A stretch of 64,000 nucleotides of DNA from Vibrio sp. D404a (GCF_030248535.1 NZ_JAHGAJ010000004.1:1-64000); one strand, 5' to 3'. Counted from the stretch's first letter, positions 45,261 to 55,326 are shown. Notes: generated by a model from the letters alone, not told the origin. Numbers and translations are program-made.

Positions 45261-45971
45261 TTAGTGAGACAACGACAGCCAATAGACAATCTCGCGGGTT
45301 CGCCCTTGCGGATCCTTATCTTCACTCTCAGGAAAGGAGCGGAGTTGGTCAGAGTGCAGTGCACACAACATCAAGGCAAACGCGTCGATGAGATCATCCG
45401 GCGCCACTTTTGATTTCTTGGTGGTTGCTACTTGGTGCTTGAGCTTATCGATATGTTGAGGCAGGTATTGCGCTAACAAATCGAGCCTTTGCTGCTGGCC
45501 TTCAATGCTCTTTTTGGAATGCACTAGCGGCGCGCCATTTAGTGCAGCAAACACCACCTCTGGGTGCGACTCTCGCAGATAGAGGTCAGGATAAAGATTG
45601 AGTAACGCATCCACCTCACGCACTTTTGGCAGAATATACCAAGCCTGTTTAGAGAGCTTACGTCCACACAACTTGAAGTTAATCTCACAAGCCTGAGGAT
45701 AGCTTTCAGCATAAGCCGCTTCACGACAAGGCACAGGGAACACCGAAGCACTGCGGGTTCGCGTTAGGTATTTTCGAGCCGCTTTGTCACACAGCCTATC
45801 TGGCGTTTGTGAATCACTAAAGCCGATTGGGATATCAATCAGAGTATGAGCATCACACAACTGTCCTGTTATCTCGGATAGCTCCGCAACTACTTCAAGC
45901 TGCACCTCATCGTGCTGCCAAATCCAAACCACCCACCCCACTTTGCAGGCATCGATTCCGATGTGTTTCAT
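45261..45971 (-). CDS. DUF429 family protein (RNase H-like fold)
   Basis: A 236-residue protein with the DUF429 pattern: GIDACKVGWV at the N-terminus, LIDIPIGF near 46-53, RSASVFPVP near 75-83 and a late DDLIDAFALMLCA. The spaced acidic residues in GID, DIPIG and DDLIDA resemble an RNase H-type active site. It starts nine bases after the methyltransferase-HNH gene, so the two are probably expressed together. Function is unknown. Confidence 0.85.
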   Translation of the reverse strand: MKHIGIDACKVGWVVWIWQHDEVQLEVVAELSEITGQLCDAHTLIDIPIGFSDSQTPDRLCDKAARKYLTRTRSASVFPVPCREAAYAESYPQACEINFKLCGRKLSKQAWYILPKVREVDALLNLYPDLYLRESHPEVVFAALNGAPLVHSKKSIEGQQQRLDLLAQYLPQHIDKLKHQVATTKKSKVAPDDLIDAFALMLCALHSDQLRSFPESEDKDPQGRTREIVYWLSLSH

Positions 45972-45980
45972 GTTCTATTC

Positions 45981-47693
45981 CTAACGCCACTCATTGATCA
46001 ACAAACGGCTTTTCACACCACGAACCTGCAACCCCATAGCATCGAACACCTCTTCAAAGTCCCGACATTGAGGTGGAATGTTCGGTAAAGACAGGGCAGC
46101 TTCCGAGAAGAAACGTTGCTGAGACTGTTCTGAATAATCCCAAGCCAAACGCCACCAATCCACAATGCGCTGTTTCGATGCGTGAAGCTTTTCAGGCGTA
46201 GGAACTTTATCGCTTTTATTGAGGTTTTCTTTGGTTGTTGTCGGCAGAAGATTCCATTTGTCGTTATTCGGCCAGTAAGCAAACGGCAAACAATGATCAA
46301 CATGGTATTCCTGCTTGAGTACCTTACCGCTCCAAACACTTACGATCTCAGTTTGCTCCTTTCTGAGCTGCTCAACACGCTTTCTCACGTCTCGCGTATC
46401 GTGGTTATGATCAATCCATACCAAGCAGTCGTGGTAGGTTTGCAATGAAATGTTGCGTTCACGGTTTGTCTCGAAACGCTGCATTTCCATCACCCACTGA
46501 TTAACGACCAACGGTTCAATCCAAGAGTGGTAGATTCGAAAACATTCCCAAAGGCTCTCATCCAAAGTGAAGTAGCCAAAGCTGGCTAAGAATTCACTGT
46601 CTATAACTAAAGAGTTGAGTGACTTTCGACGTTGCGCTGGAGGCAATATCTCGAACAACCTGTTTTCTTTGGCTCCCTGATAGATAAAAGTCACGGGGCC
46701 AGCTTTTATGGTGCTTATGGTATGTGAGAACAGCTTCTGTAATGCTTTTGCTTCTTCTCCTAAAAACATCGCACCAATCGCGAGATCATCAGCACTTAAA
46801 TGCTTTAACTGATTCCAACCGTCTTCTTTAACAAAACCAAGCCCCTTAGTGGTATTACTGTTCTGCTGAATACCCGAGCCTTCGATATCAATATCAATTA
46901 AGCGCTTGAACTGACGAATCCAATACAAAGCAACGATACCAACAGGCAATAGAACTTTACCGTCACTTCTATCAAGCACCGCGCCAGAATGTGCATCGGC
47001 AACGCGCAATAGGGTTCTCAACAAGGCTAATTTATACGTAGCTGATTTACTGTCGTTGACGATGATATGACGAACCTTATTCAGATCCCCAGAGCCGTCA
47101 TCGGGTAATGTCATGACAACAGTTTGCCACCAGACGTCACTACGGTTGAGCGAATCTTTACTGTCATCTACATGGCGAACGAGCAGAGCGCTATTCTTGG
47201 CAAACTGCTCTAATTCTTGAACTGAAACAGGGTAACCTTGTCGCTCATCGCTGAACTCTCCATGACGAAGTGTAATAACGAGCCTTCCATTCGGTGCCAA
47301 TAGATTAGAGAGTTTACGAAAAGCGCGCTCACGATAACTAGTTGGTAAATGCATCCAAACGGCACTGACCAATATAAGGTCAAATCGCATACCTAGATTT
47401 TCGGTTCGACTGAGTGACGGCAAAGAATCATCCATCCAAGTAACCTGAGCACCAGTGTGTTGTGCTCCAAGCTCTCTTAAACCTTGACTTGGTTCAATGG
47501 CGATAACGTCACAGCCCTGTTGCTGCATCCAACGTGCATCACGACCACTGCCCGCGCCAATATCCAGAACCTTGTCACCTTGCATGGGCCAATAAGGCTG
47601 CCAACTGCGATGAACTGACTCAAAATCGATAGAATTATACTGAGTACTCAGTTGCTGTGCATATTGGTGATAAAAGTCAGTCTTCGATGCCAT
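45981..47693 (-). CDS. SAM methyltransferase fused to an HNH nuclease domain
   Basis: A 570-residue protein. The N-terminal part (about 40-160) is a class I SAM-dependent methyltransferase of the small-molecule type (VLDIGAGSGRDARWM, LILVSAVWMHLP). The middle (about 210-420) has no known motif. The C-terminal part (about 465-530) has an HNH-type motif: VDHCLPFAYW then WNLLPTTTKENLNKSDK. Such a fusion could couple modification and cleavage but this is untested. ATG 47693 is chosen; a TTG two codons earlier begins the frame. It heads a unit with the DUF429 gene, outside the island. Confidence 0.85.
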   Translation of the reverse strand: MASKTDFYHQYAQQLSTQYNSIDFESVHRSWQPYWPMQGDKVLDIGAGSGRDARWMQQQGCDVIAIEPSQGLRELGAQHTGAQVTWMDDSLPSLSRTENLGMRFDLILVSAVWMHLPTSYRERAFRKLSNLLAPNGRLVITLRHGEFSDERQGYPVSVQELEQFAKNSALLVRHVDDSKDSLNRSDVWWQTVVMTLPDDGSGDLNKVRHIIVNDSKSATYKLALLRTLLRVADAHSGAVLDRSDGKVLLPVGIVALYWIRQFKRLIDIDIEGSGIQQNSNTTKGLGFVKEDGWNQLKHLSADDLAIGAMFLGEEAKALQKLFSHTISTIKAGPVTFIYQGAKENRLFEILPPAQRRKSLNSLVIDSEFLASFGYFTLDESLWECFRIYHSWIEPLVVNQWVMEMQRFETNRERNISLQTYHDCLVWIDHNHDTRDVRKRVEQLRKEQTEIVSVWSGKVLKQEYHVDHCLPFAYWPNNDKWNLLPTTTKENLNKSDKVPTPEKLHASKQRIVDWWRLAWDYSEQSQQRFFSEAALSLPNIPPQCRDFEEVFDAMGLQVRGVKSRLLINEWR

Positions 47694-48026
47694 ATTCAAT
47701 CAGTTAGTAGTGGTTCTAACTCAATGATAAGTCGACAGTTAGTAGAATACTATCGAACCATACAAAACTTACGAATTTTCCTTCGCTTAAATTTTGCTCT
47801 TTGGTTACTGCAACCAATTTGCCATTTTTATCGAATCATCTCTCCAGTGAACACCTGTAGGCTCACTTTGTTCTACCAAACACCCTTGTTAGTCATTGTT
47901 TTATATACATATCTCAAAATGGCTGTCTTGCACTGTGATTTTGTTGCAATTTGGTTAAATAGACTTAAAACTCTAATCATCTCTAACGGTTTGAATACTG
48001 CGTCATGCAATGCAAAGGAGTTGGCT
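47694..48026. other. Long leader upstream of plsC
   Basis: About 330 AT-rich bases between divergent genes. The open frame that crosses it continues the plsC frame upstream but has no ribosome site, so I treat the stretch as untranslated. No clear hairpin or operator seen. Confidence 0.45.
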
Positions 48027-48800
48027 GTGCTTACTGTTCTTCGTCTTATTTTGGCTACGGTGTTTGTGGTATTCACCACGCTCGCGGCTTTGGTCTACTG
48101 CTTGTTTAGCCCGAAAAATCCCAAACATGTCTATTTCTTTTGTCGTTGGTTTAATCAACTGCAAAAGATTGTCGGTTTAACGGTGATTCAACGCGGATTA
48201 GAGCATGCGCCCACACCGAGTAATAGCGTGTATATCTCAAACCACCAGAGTGTGTTTGACTTCGTGACAGATCCAGGAATGCTGAGGCCACGCACCGTGT
48301 CACTTGGTAAGCGAGACCTGTTATGGGTTCCGTTCTTTGGCGTGCTGTATTGGATCACGGGTAATATTTTGATTAACCGTGAAGATAAGTCAAAAGCCAG
48401 AGACACCATTCAGCAAGTTGCCGAAGCCATTCACCAACGTGACTTATCCGTTTGGGTATACCCAGAAGGTACGCGTAGCAAAGGTCGTGGGTTGCTGCCG
48501 TTCAAAACTGGCGCTTTTCGTATGGCGATTGCCGCTGGCGTGCCGATTACACCCATGTGCACTAGCACTACTCACAACAAGATCGATTTGAATCGTACCA
48601 ATAACGGCATTGTAATCACCGAAATGCTGGAGCCGATTGATGTATCAAACTATCAGTTGAGTGATGCAAGAGCCCTTGCCGATCACTGCCACGCATTGAT
48701 GAACGAAAAAATCGCGGAATTAGATGCCGAAGTGGTTCGCTTGGAAGCTGAGGCCGAATCAAAGCTCAACGCTCGTGAAGCTCAACACAAAGCCGAGTGA
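48027..48800 (+). CDS. plsC: 1-acyl-sn-glycerol-3-phosphate acyltransferase
   Basis: Inner-membrane enzyme that adds the second acyl chain in phosphatidic acid synthesis. The 257-residue protein has a hydrophobic N-terminus and the acyltransferase motifs NHQSVFD (motif I), GKRDLLWVPFFG, NRED and YPEGTRS (motif III). A GTG start at 48027 is chosen because AAGGAG lies six bases upstream and the length then matches the family; a longer open frame back to 47652 overlaps the divergent gene. Confidence 0.94.
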   Translation: MLTVLRLILATVFVVFTTLAALVYCLFSPKNPKHVYFFCRWFNQLQKIVGLTVIQRGLEHAPTPSNSVYISNHQSVFDFVTDPGMLRPRTVSLGKRDLLWVPFFGVLYWITGNILINREDKSKARDTIQQVAEAIHQRDLSVWVYPEGTRSKGRGLLPFKTGAFRMAIAAGVPITPMCTSTTHNKIDLNRTNNGIVITEMLEPIDVSNYQLSDARALADHCHALMNEKIAELDAEVVRLEAEAESKLNAREAQHKAE

Positions 48801-48934
48801 TGTCTCGCTCACCATTGGCTGAGTTATTAATCAATTACATTGAACAGGGCAAAGGATCGCAACTCTGACTGTTACTGTTTTCTTGTTTGAATGTTGTTAG
48901 CACAATTGAGCTTGGATTTTATTAGGAGCGCAGC

Positions 48935-50284
48935 ATGCAGGTCATTCATCACGGTGGAAAAGAGACAGTAACTGGCTCTTGTCATGAATTAAGAGCCGCA
49001 GGACAAGCGGTTTTGATAGACTGTGGCTTGTTTCAAGGAGCAGGCAGTCGCCCGCTAGAGGTGGATTTTGAGACTGACCAACTCAGCGTCCTATTGCTGA
49101 CACATAGCCATATTGATCATATTGGTCGCCTTCCTTGGCTGTTAGCGAGTGGCTTCAATCAGCCCATCTTCTGTACTAAGGCCACAGCAGCCATTGCGCC
49201 GCTGATGATTGATGATGGCTTGAAACTACAAGGATTCAGCCATAAACAGCGCAAACAAATCTTAAAGCGAATTCACACTCTTATTCAGCCTCAAAGCTAT
49301 CAAACATGGTTCCCGCTTCCCCACAGAACTGGCCCTCAGGGGCATAAGGATCATGGTAGGCCAAATACTCTCTATGCTCGATTTCAACCCGCAGGTCATA
49401 TCCTTGGTTCTGCTTACATCGAAGTGAAATTACCCAATGAAGAGGTAGTGGTCTTCTCGGGCGATTTAGGCCCAATTAACACGCCCCTTCTTCCTGATCC
49501 GGTATCGCCACAACGCGCGGATCATCTGTTTATTGAATCAACCTATGGTGCGAGCGATCATTCAAATATCACAGAACGCGCCAACACGTTAAACCACATC
49601 ATTGATCGCGCATTGCTAGATGGTGGCAGTATATTGATTCCCGCATTCAGTGTGGGTAGGACTCAAGAGCTGTTGTTTGATATTGAAAATCTAATTGCAC
49701 AGCGAGCACTGAGTGACGCACTTCCTATCATTGTTGATTCTCCAATGGCGCTAAAAATCACCCGCTCTTATCGTCACTTTAAAAGTCTATGGGGAGAAGA
49801 AGCGAAACAGCGACTCGAAGCGCACCGTCACCCTTTGGCATTTGAGCAGTGCGTGACGATTGATGATCATCGAACTCACAAAAAGCTGGTAAATCGACTC
49901 AAGTCTACCGCTGAGCCTGCCATCGTGATCGCAGCATCGGGGATGTGTCAGGGCGGGCGAATTATGAATTACCTGTCGGCACTGTTACCTGATAAACGAA
50001 CTGATGTGATTCTGGCTGGTTTTCAAGCGCACGGCACCTTGGGGCGAGAGCTTCAGCAGGGGAAAAGTAGTGTGCTCATCGACCAGAAAAACATCCCAGT
50101 TAACGCACAAATACACACTATGTCAGGCTACTCAGCTCATGCTGGTCAAAGTGACTTGCTGCGCTTTATCGAAGGAATAGACACGCCACCAAAATCGATC
50201 CATTTGATTCATGGTGAGCCAAAAACTCAGAAAGTATTTGCTGAGGTGCTTGAAAAGCGAGGCTACAGCGTAACAAACCCATAG
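48935..50284 (+). CDS. Metallo-beta-lactamase/beta-CASP family hydrolase
   Basis: A 449-residue protein of the RNA-processing exonuclease type. The metal-binding motif HSHIDHIGR (about 57-65), later AGHILGSA, FSGDLG, an S/T-rich beta-CASP segment (IPAFSVGRTQE ... SPMA) and a C-terminal HTMSGYSAHA are all present. Homologues cut RNA or act on nucleic-acid ends; the substrate is not known here. ATG follows AGGAG. Confidence 0.9.
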   Translation: MQVIHHGGKETVTGSCHELRAAGQAVLIDCGLFQGAGSRPLEVDFETDQLSVLLLTHSHIDHIGRLPWLLASGFNQPIFCTKATAAIAPLMIDDGLKLQGFSHKQRKQILKRIHTLIQPQSYQTWFPLPHRTGPQGHKDHGRPNTLYARFQPAGHILGSAYIEVKLPNEEVVVFSGDLGPINTPLLPDPVSPQRADHLFIESTYGASDHSNITERANTLNHIIDRALLDGGSILIPAFSVGRTQELLFDIENLIAQRALSDALPIIVDSPMALKITRSYRHFKSLWGEEAKQRLEAHRHPLAFEQCVTIDDHRTHKKLVNRLKSTAEPAIVIAASGMCQGGRIMNYLSALLPDKRTDVILAGFQAHGTLGRELQQGKSSVLIDQKNIPVNAQIHTMSGYSAHAGQSDLLRFIEGIDTPPKSIHLIHGEPKTQKVFAEVLEKRGYSVTNP

Positions 50285-50296
50285 AGGATTCGTTTG

Positions 50297-50893
50297 CTAT
50301 AGTGCCCCAGAAGGCAGAAACGAGGTGTCACAGTGGCAGAGCTGTCTGACAAGTTCTGCGATGGCTAATACGACGCTGGATTGCACCTTTTGGTTATGAC
50401 GTTCAATGAACATCGTCAGCATCTCTTCGGGTAGGTTGTTGGCTGCTTGCTGATCGTAATCGATAGGCATCACACTTTGCACCACGTGGACTTTTTGCAG
50501 CTCTTCAATCACATCTGGGTCGGTAAAGTAGATGCTGCTTTGTGGCGTGTCTGCCCACTCTTTCAGGGTCACAAAGCGCTCTACATCTTCATAGATTTCA
50601 CGGTTAATCACACCAAGTCCATACAGCAGCTTGCTGCGAACCATCACATCCCCTAAAGGACCTTGATTCTTAAGCAGAGGATCAACCACAAACTTCACGG
50701 CGTAATCGTCTTTATAGAAGATAGTTTGCATTAACACGCCAATAGTATCGTCCAAGGCATGATAGGCCGCTAAGAACACCGCACTGGCGTCCTCAGCAGT
50801 CGAGATCACTTCCAGCAGTTCTGCTTCATTGGGCAAGTCTATGGGCTCTATGGCCTTTGAAAGCATGGCGCTTTCTGCTCGCGTGTTTCTCAT
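50297..50893 (-). CDS. mtlR: MltR-family regulator of a mannitol-type PTS
   Basis: A 198-residue all-helical protein of the MltR family (mannitol operon repressor). It has the family pattern: LVEVISTAEDASAVFLAAYHALDD, PLLKNQGPLGDVMVRSKLLYGLG and DPDVIEEL. It follows the EIIC gene on the same strand by 64 bases; the mtlD dehydrogenase that usually sits between is missing here. Confidence 0.88.
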   Translation of the reverse strand: MRNTRAESAMLSKAIEPIDLPNEAELLEVISTAEDASAVFLAAYHALDDTIGVLMQTIFYKDDYAVKFVVDPLLKNQGPLGDVMVRSKLLYGLGVINREIYEDVERFVTLKEWADTPQSSIYFTDPDVIEELQKVHVVQSVMPIDYDQQAANNLPEEMLTMFIERHNQKVQSSVVLAIAELVRQLCHCDTSFLPSGAL

Positions 50894-50957
50894 GTTTACC
50901 TCTAAGCCTAAAGTGACGTTGGTCTATCGCTGTAAGAACGTCGTCATTTTAAAGTGA

Positions 50958-52046
50958 TTAGTCTGACGTTCGATTTGAAAAGCGTGGTCGACCTGTTAAA
51001 TAGCCTTCTTCCTGCTCAGCTTCCGCACTTTGCTCTGTTTTTAGAATCAGTGATGAGCATAAGAACGACACTAAGGTAGAGATAACAATAGAAAGCGCGA
51101 CACCCAACATTGATGATTTAGGCGCCATCACCAAAATAGCGAAGATCGAACCCGGAGAGGCTGCTGACACCAAACCCGCATCAAACAAGACCAACGTTGT
51201 CACGCCCGCCATACCACCAGCAATCAAAGCGAAAATCAGGCGAGGCTTCATTAACACGTAAGGGAAGTAGATCTCTTGAATACCGCCGAAGAAGTGAATG
51301 ATGGATGCACCACCAGCTGTTTGTTTAGTGCTGCCTTTGCCAAACACCATATAAGCCAATAACACCCCAAGACCAGGGCCTGGGTTAGACTCAATAAGGA
51401 ATACTAGCGACTGACCATATTGTTCAACTTGCTGGATTCCGATTGGTGAGAACACACCATGGTTAATCGCATTGTTGAGGAAAAGAATTTTCGCAGGTTC
51501 CACCAGAATAGAAACCAAAGCCAGTGAGCCAGTGTCGACCATGGCCTGGACACCTGCGGCCAACATAGTCGAAACCACTTTTACAGCAGGCCCGACAATC
51601 AAAAAGGCAACGATGGCACACATCATTCCTATGATGCCCGCAGAGAAATTATTCACCAGCATCTCAAAGCCACTTCGAACCTTGCCTTCAATAGCTCGGT
51701 CAAAACGTGCAATCACAGCGCCACCTAATGGCCCAATGATCATCGCTCCCATTAGCATCGGAACATCAGTGCCAACAATCAGGCCCATGGTTGCGATAGA
51801 GCCAACAATTGCGCCCCGCTCTCCCCCAGTCATCTTGCCGCCAGTGTAGCCAATCAATAATGGAATCAAGAAGGTGATCATTGGGCTAACCATCGAAGCC
51901 AGAGCTTCATTCGGCCACCAGCCCGTTGGTATGAACAGTGCGGAGATCAATCCCCAAGCAATAAAGGCACCAATACTAGGCATAACCATGTTCGCAAGAA
52001 CACGACCGAAACTCTGAACTTTGATTTTTGAACTTGGGGAGAACAT
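50958..52046 (-). CDS. Mannitol-type PTS EIIC without EIIB and EIIA domains
   Basis: A 362-residue membrane permease matching the N-terminal half of Mtl[27 protein letters not shown] at the start and the sugar-site loop [15 protein letters not shown] in the second half (canonical GIHE reads GIQE). Full MtlA has about 640 residues with IIB and IIA attached; here the protein ends shortly after the last span and the next gene is mltR, so phosphorylation must come from separately encoded IIB and IIA or the gene is a degraded paralogue. Start at ATG 52046, because a longer TTG frame lacks a ribosome site. A perfect CRP site lies about 104 bases upstream. Confidence 0.88.
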   Translation of the reverse strand: MFSPSSKIKVQSFGRVLANMVMPSIGAFIAWGLISALFIPTGWWPNEALASMVSPMITFLIPLLIGYTGGKMTGGERGAIVGSIATMGLIVGTDVPMLMGAMIIGPLGGAVIARFDRAIEGKVRSGFEMLVNNFSAGIIGMMCAIVAFLIVGPAVKVVSTMLAAGVQAMVDTGSLALVSILVEPAKILFLNNAINHGVFSPIGIQQVEQYGQSLVFLIESNPGPGLGVLLAYMVFGKGSTKQTAGGASIIHFFGGIQEIYFPYVLMKPRLIFALIAGGMAGVTTLVLFDAGLVSAASPGSIFAILVMAPKSSMLGVALSIVISTLVSFLCSSLILKTEQSAEAEQEEGYLTGRPRFSNRTSD

Positions 52047-52149
52047 ATAGAACCTGGAACACATCTGTAACAATCAATGACTCTGGTAAAATCTGCAAAC
52101 TTAGGCAAAAAACCTGTAATTGGCTGAGATTCATACCACACCCACCCAT

Positions 52150-52165
52150 TGTGATTTTGATCACA
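52150..52165 (-). promoter_or_regulatory. CRP-cAMP binding site upstream of the PTS gene
   Basis: TGTGA-TTTTGA-TCACA is a perfect match to the CRP consensus with six-base spacing. A second TGTGA...TCACA pair at 52192-52209 has eight-base spacing and is weaker. Position fits activation of the minus-strand EIIC gene. Confidence 0.88.
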
Positions 52166-52209
52166 CCAAAACTCAAACACAGCAATCTAAATGTGATTTA
52201 CAGATCACA

Positions 52210-52558
52210 TTAACAGAACAACTATCGATAAGGTTACGTATTAAAACCACAATATAACCTAATCCTGACGTTTTCATCAGCAACAAGTCAGCAAATTGAA
52301 ATTTAATACCAACGCCATTTACATCATGAATTTCTATTCTTTCGAGCCAGCTCTAACTAAAAAGATGCATTAAATTGCATTTCTATGTCGAATGGCAAAC
52401 GGAAAAATAGAACTTATCGTTAACAAAAGCCCTCCAGAACATGCGATATATCACACTATTAAGCTTAGATAGATAAATAATTTAACAAGAGCATTACATG
52501 TGAAGTATTGTGTTGTACGAAAAACAATCATAAGTACAACTAACAGGGAAAAATACTC
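52210..52558. other. Intergenic region upstream of the alanine symporter gene
   Basis: About 350 AT-rich bases with no credible gene. The promoter of the symporter gene must lie here; I cannot pick a -10/-35 pair with confidence. Confidence 0.45.
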
Positions 52559-54106
52559 ATGCAGTCATTCGTTGATTTTTTGAATGGAATAATCTGGAGT
52601 CCGGTACTGATTTACTTGTGTCTAGGCGCAGGTTTGTTCTACTCCATAATGACCCGATTTGTTCAAGTTCGTCACTTCTTTGAAATGTGGCGTTTGTTGT
52701 TATCTGGCAAAAGCTCAAGTAAAGGTATCTCGTCTTTTCAAGCACTTGCCGTTTCGCTTTCTGGGCGCGTAGGTACAGGTAATATTGCTGGTGTTGCTGC
52801 CGCAATCGGTTTCGGTGGTCCTGGTGCTGTATTCTGGATGTGGGTTGTTGCCTTCTTTGGCGCGGCAACTGCGTTTGCAGAATCGACACTGGCTCAAATC
52901 TATAAAGAAGAAGATGAGGGCGAGTTCCGTGGTGGTCCAGCTTACTACATTGAAAAAGCGATGGGTCAGAAATGGTACGCGTGGATCTTCGCTATCGCGA
53001 CAATCTTTGCTTGTGGTGTTCTACTACCAGGCGTTCAGTCAAACAGCATTGGTAATGCGGTAGAAGCTGCGTTTGGCACAGGCGACATGATCGAAACAGC
53101 TATCGGTACGTTCAGTTTTGCTAAAGTTTTCACTGGTACTGTTATTGCGATCATCCTAGCGTTCATCATCTTCGGTGGTGTTAAGCGTATTGCGAACTTC
53201 ACGCAAATCGTGGTTCCTTTCATGGCGCTGGCTTACATCGTGATTGCTTTCGTTATCATTCTTCTAAACATCGGTGAGGTGCCACGCATCTTCGGTATGA
53301 TTGTTGGTGACGCATTTACGCCTATGGCTGGTGTTGGTGCTGCTATCGGTTGGGGTGTAAAACGTGGTGTTTACTCTAACGAAGCAGGTCAAGGTACTGG
53401 TCCTCACGCTGCAGCGGCTGCAAGTGTTGATCACCCAGCACAGCAAGGTCTGGTTCAATCTTTCTCTATCTACATCGATACGCTACTAGTATGTTCAGCA
53501 ACAGCGTTCATGATTCTTATCACTGGTGCATACAACGTACACGGTGGTGCTGAAGGCGCATTCCTAGTACAGAACCTAGCTGCAGATATCGGTGCGAACG
53601 GCCCTGTATTTACACAGCTTGCAATCGAAAGTGCTCTACCAGGTGTTGGTAAGCCATTCATTGCGTTCGCTCTGTTCTTCTTCGCGTTCACAACTATTCT
53701 TGCTTACTACTACATTGCAGAAACGAACATCGCGTACCTACGTCGCACAGTTAAGATTCCAGGTATGATGTTTGCTCTGAAAGCGGTTCTTATCACTGCA
53801 GTATTCTACGGTACAGTGAAAACCGCCAACCTTGCATGGGCAATGGGTGATGTGGGCGTAGGTCTGATGGCTTGGCTAAACATCGTCGGCATTCTGATTA
53901 TCTTCTTCATGTCTAAACCAGCTCTGAAAGCGCTGAAAGACTACGAAGAGCAACAGAAGAAAGGCGTAACTGAGTACACATTTAACCCAGTTAAGCTTGG
54001 CATTAAAGGTGCAGATTACTGGGAAGGTAAATACAAGCGTAAGACAGGTAAATCACCTGAAGCTGAATCAGCTGACAGCAAGCCAGTTGAGCAGCCATCT
54101 GCGTAA
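52559..54106 (+). CDS. Alanine/sodium symporter (AGCS family)
   Basis: A 515-residue inner-membrane transporter of the alanine or glycine:cation symporter family. It has the AGCS signature GRVGTGNIAGVAAAIGFGGPG (shown in part; about 70-90), and GVKRGVYSNEAGQGTGPHAAAA near 260-285, with about ten spans. The C-terminal tail is charged and cytoplasmic. Na+-driven uptake of alanine is likely. AGGGA precedes the ATG. Confidence 0.94.
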   Translation: MQSFVDFLNGIIWSPVLIYLCLGAGLFYSIMTRFVQVRHFFEMWRLLLSGKSSSKGISSFQALAVSLSGRVGTGNIAGVAAAIGFGGPGAVFWMWVVAFFGAATAFAESTLAQIYKEEDEGEFRGGPAYYIEKAMGQKWYAWIFAIATIFACGVLLPGVQSNSIGNAVEAAFGTGDMIETAIGTFSFAKVFTGTVIAIILAFIIFGGVKRIANFTQIVVPFMALAYIVIAFVIILLNIGEVPRIFGMIVGDAFTPMAGVGAAIGWGVKRGVYSNEAGQGTGPHAAAAASVDHPAQQGLVQSFSIYIDTLLVCSATAFMILITGAYNVHGGAEGAFLVQNLAADIGANGPVFTQLAIESALPGVGKPFIAFALFFFAFTTILAYYYIAETNIAYLRRTVKIPGMMFALKAVLITAVFYGTVKTANLAWAMGDVGVGLMAWLNIVGILIIFFMSKPALKALKDYEEQQKKGVTEYTFNPVKLGIKGADYWEGKYKRKTGKSPEAESADSKPVEQPSA

Positions 54107-54154
54107 GTAAACTCCTGAGCTGAATAGATGCTGTAAGGCCTATTCAGAGACAAT

Positions 54155-54194
54155 AAAAAACGGGTTAGCCATTTCGGCTAACCCGTTTTATTTT
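54155..54194. terminator. Bidirectional terminator between convergent transporter genes
   Basis: AACGGGTTAGCC and GGCTAACCCGTT form a perfect 12-bp stem with flanking A and T runs. Confidence 0.93.
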
Positions 54195-54229
54195 CCTGCG
54201 CTTTTAAGAGCTGTTCCCAAAAATCAGTC

Positions 54230-54823
54230 TTAAGCTGCGATCTCTTGCGCTGCAACTTGCGGTGCTTTCTTCTCACCGATTGGCAGTACTGTGCGACCGT
54301 ATTCGTTGTTGAGCACTTGAGCCATTGCAAAGTAGATTGCAGAAGCGCCACAGAAGATACCTTCAAAACCAGCGATGGTGCCGATTAGTTCACTACCAGT
54401 GAAATCACGAGCTGCTAGCAGGAAGAATAGAATTGTTAGAGAGCCGAATACCACTTGCTTCGCTACTGGGTAGCACAGAGAACCAATGAACATGAAGCCT
54501 GTGAATACGCCCCATAGCAGTAGGTACCAACCCATGAAGCTTGCTGGGCTTGCTGGTAGCCCCATGTAAGGCATTACGATCAGACCAACCAGTGTCAGCC
54601 AAAATAGACCGTAAGAAGTAAATGCTGTCGTACCGAAAGTGTCACCACGCTTAAAGCACATTGTGCCGACAATCACTTGGCTCAAACCACCGTAGAAAAT
54701 ACCCATAGCTAGGATCATCGAATCAATCGGGAAGAAGCCTGCGTTGTGAATATTAAGAAGAATAGTGGTCATACCGAAACCCATTAAGCCAAGTGGCGCT
54801 GGGTTAGCTAGTTTGGTCGACAT
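54230..54823 (-). CDS. Acetate/succinate transporter (GPR1/FUN34/SatP family)
   Basis: A 197-residue six-span transporter. The family signature [14 protein letters not shown] lies at residues 7-20 and is followed by LNIHNAGFF. SatP-like proteins import acetate with protons. ATG 54823 matches the family start; a longer frame opens 42 bases earlier. Confidence 0.9.
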   Translation of the reverse strand: MSTKLANPAPLGLMGFGMTTILLNIHNAGFFPIDSMILAMGIFYGGLSQVIVGTMCFKRGDTFGTTAFTSYGLFWLTLVGLIVMPYMGLPASPASFMGWYLLLWGVFTGFMFIGSLCYPVAKQVVFGSLTILFFLLAARDFTGSELIGTIAGFEGIFCGASAIYFAMAQVLNNEYGRTVLPIGEKKAPQVAAQEIAA

Positions 54824-55043
54824 TGCGAATTTACCTTTATCAAATAGGGGGTTAAACAAAACCAATAAAAATTGTAAGAAAATTTTAATCTATAAACCGT
54901 ATTTGAGGTAATCCAGTTATCGAAAACTTAGGTTGAGTAAATGATCTTATGAGAATCACAAACCATTTCGATTAAATTAGATTCATATAAGCTATGAGTT
55001 GGACGAGAGATTCCCTACTGCGCTCGTGCCTCGCTTGTATAAA

Positions 55044-55284
55044 GATACGAGTGTCGAGATAAGAGATGCGAAAAGATTCGTTAGATGCGAGTAAGCGAGA
55101 TTAGGGATACGAAGAGCAACAGAGAATGCGCTCTTCGCTACTCGTTTACTCTCATCTCGTATCTGATCATTGATACGAGTATCGAGATGAGAGATACGAA
55201 AAAATCTTATACTTTTAAATGCGCGGAGTTTGGGAGCAATCAAAAACAGGCTCTTCGCCACTCGTTTACTCGCATCTCGCATCT
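55044..55284. repeat. Composite intergenic repeat, two units
   Basis: Two units occur in tandem. Direct copies: GATACGAGTGTCGAGAT... at 55044 and GATACGAGTATCGAGAT... at 55172; and GCTCTTCGCTACTCGTTTAC at 55130 with GCTCTTCGCCACTCGTTTAC at 55250. Within each unit the first and last parts are roughly inverted (for example 55085-55118 against 55130-55163), so each could fold into a long hairpin. It lies in a 490-base gene-free region and looks like a Vibrio dispersed element. Confidence 0.75.
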
Positions 55285-55296
55285 ATTCCTAACCAC

Positions 55297-55326
55297 CAAA
55301 AAGCCGAGCATGTGCCCGGCTTATTT
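55297..55326 (-). terminator. Terminator after the chitinase gene
   Basis: On the minus strand AAGCCGGGC pairs with GCTCGGCTT with a TTTTTGG tail. It lies 33 bases past the stop. Confidence 0.8.

Noticed and set aside
47652..48026. Long upstream extension of the plsC frame
   Set aside because: It overlaps the divergent methyltransferase gene and lacks a ribosome site; the GTG at 48027 has AAGGAG and matches family length.
52557..52897. Minus-strand ORFs within the alanine symporter gene
   Set aside because: Antisense shadows of a gene with clear family motifs.
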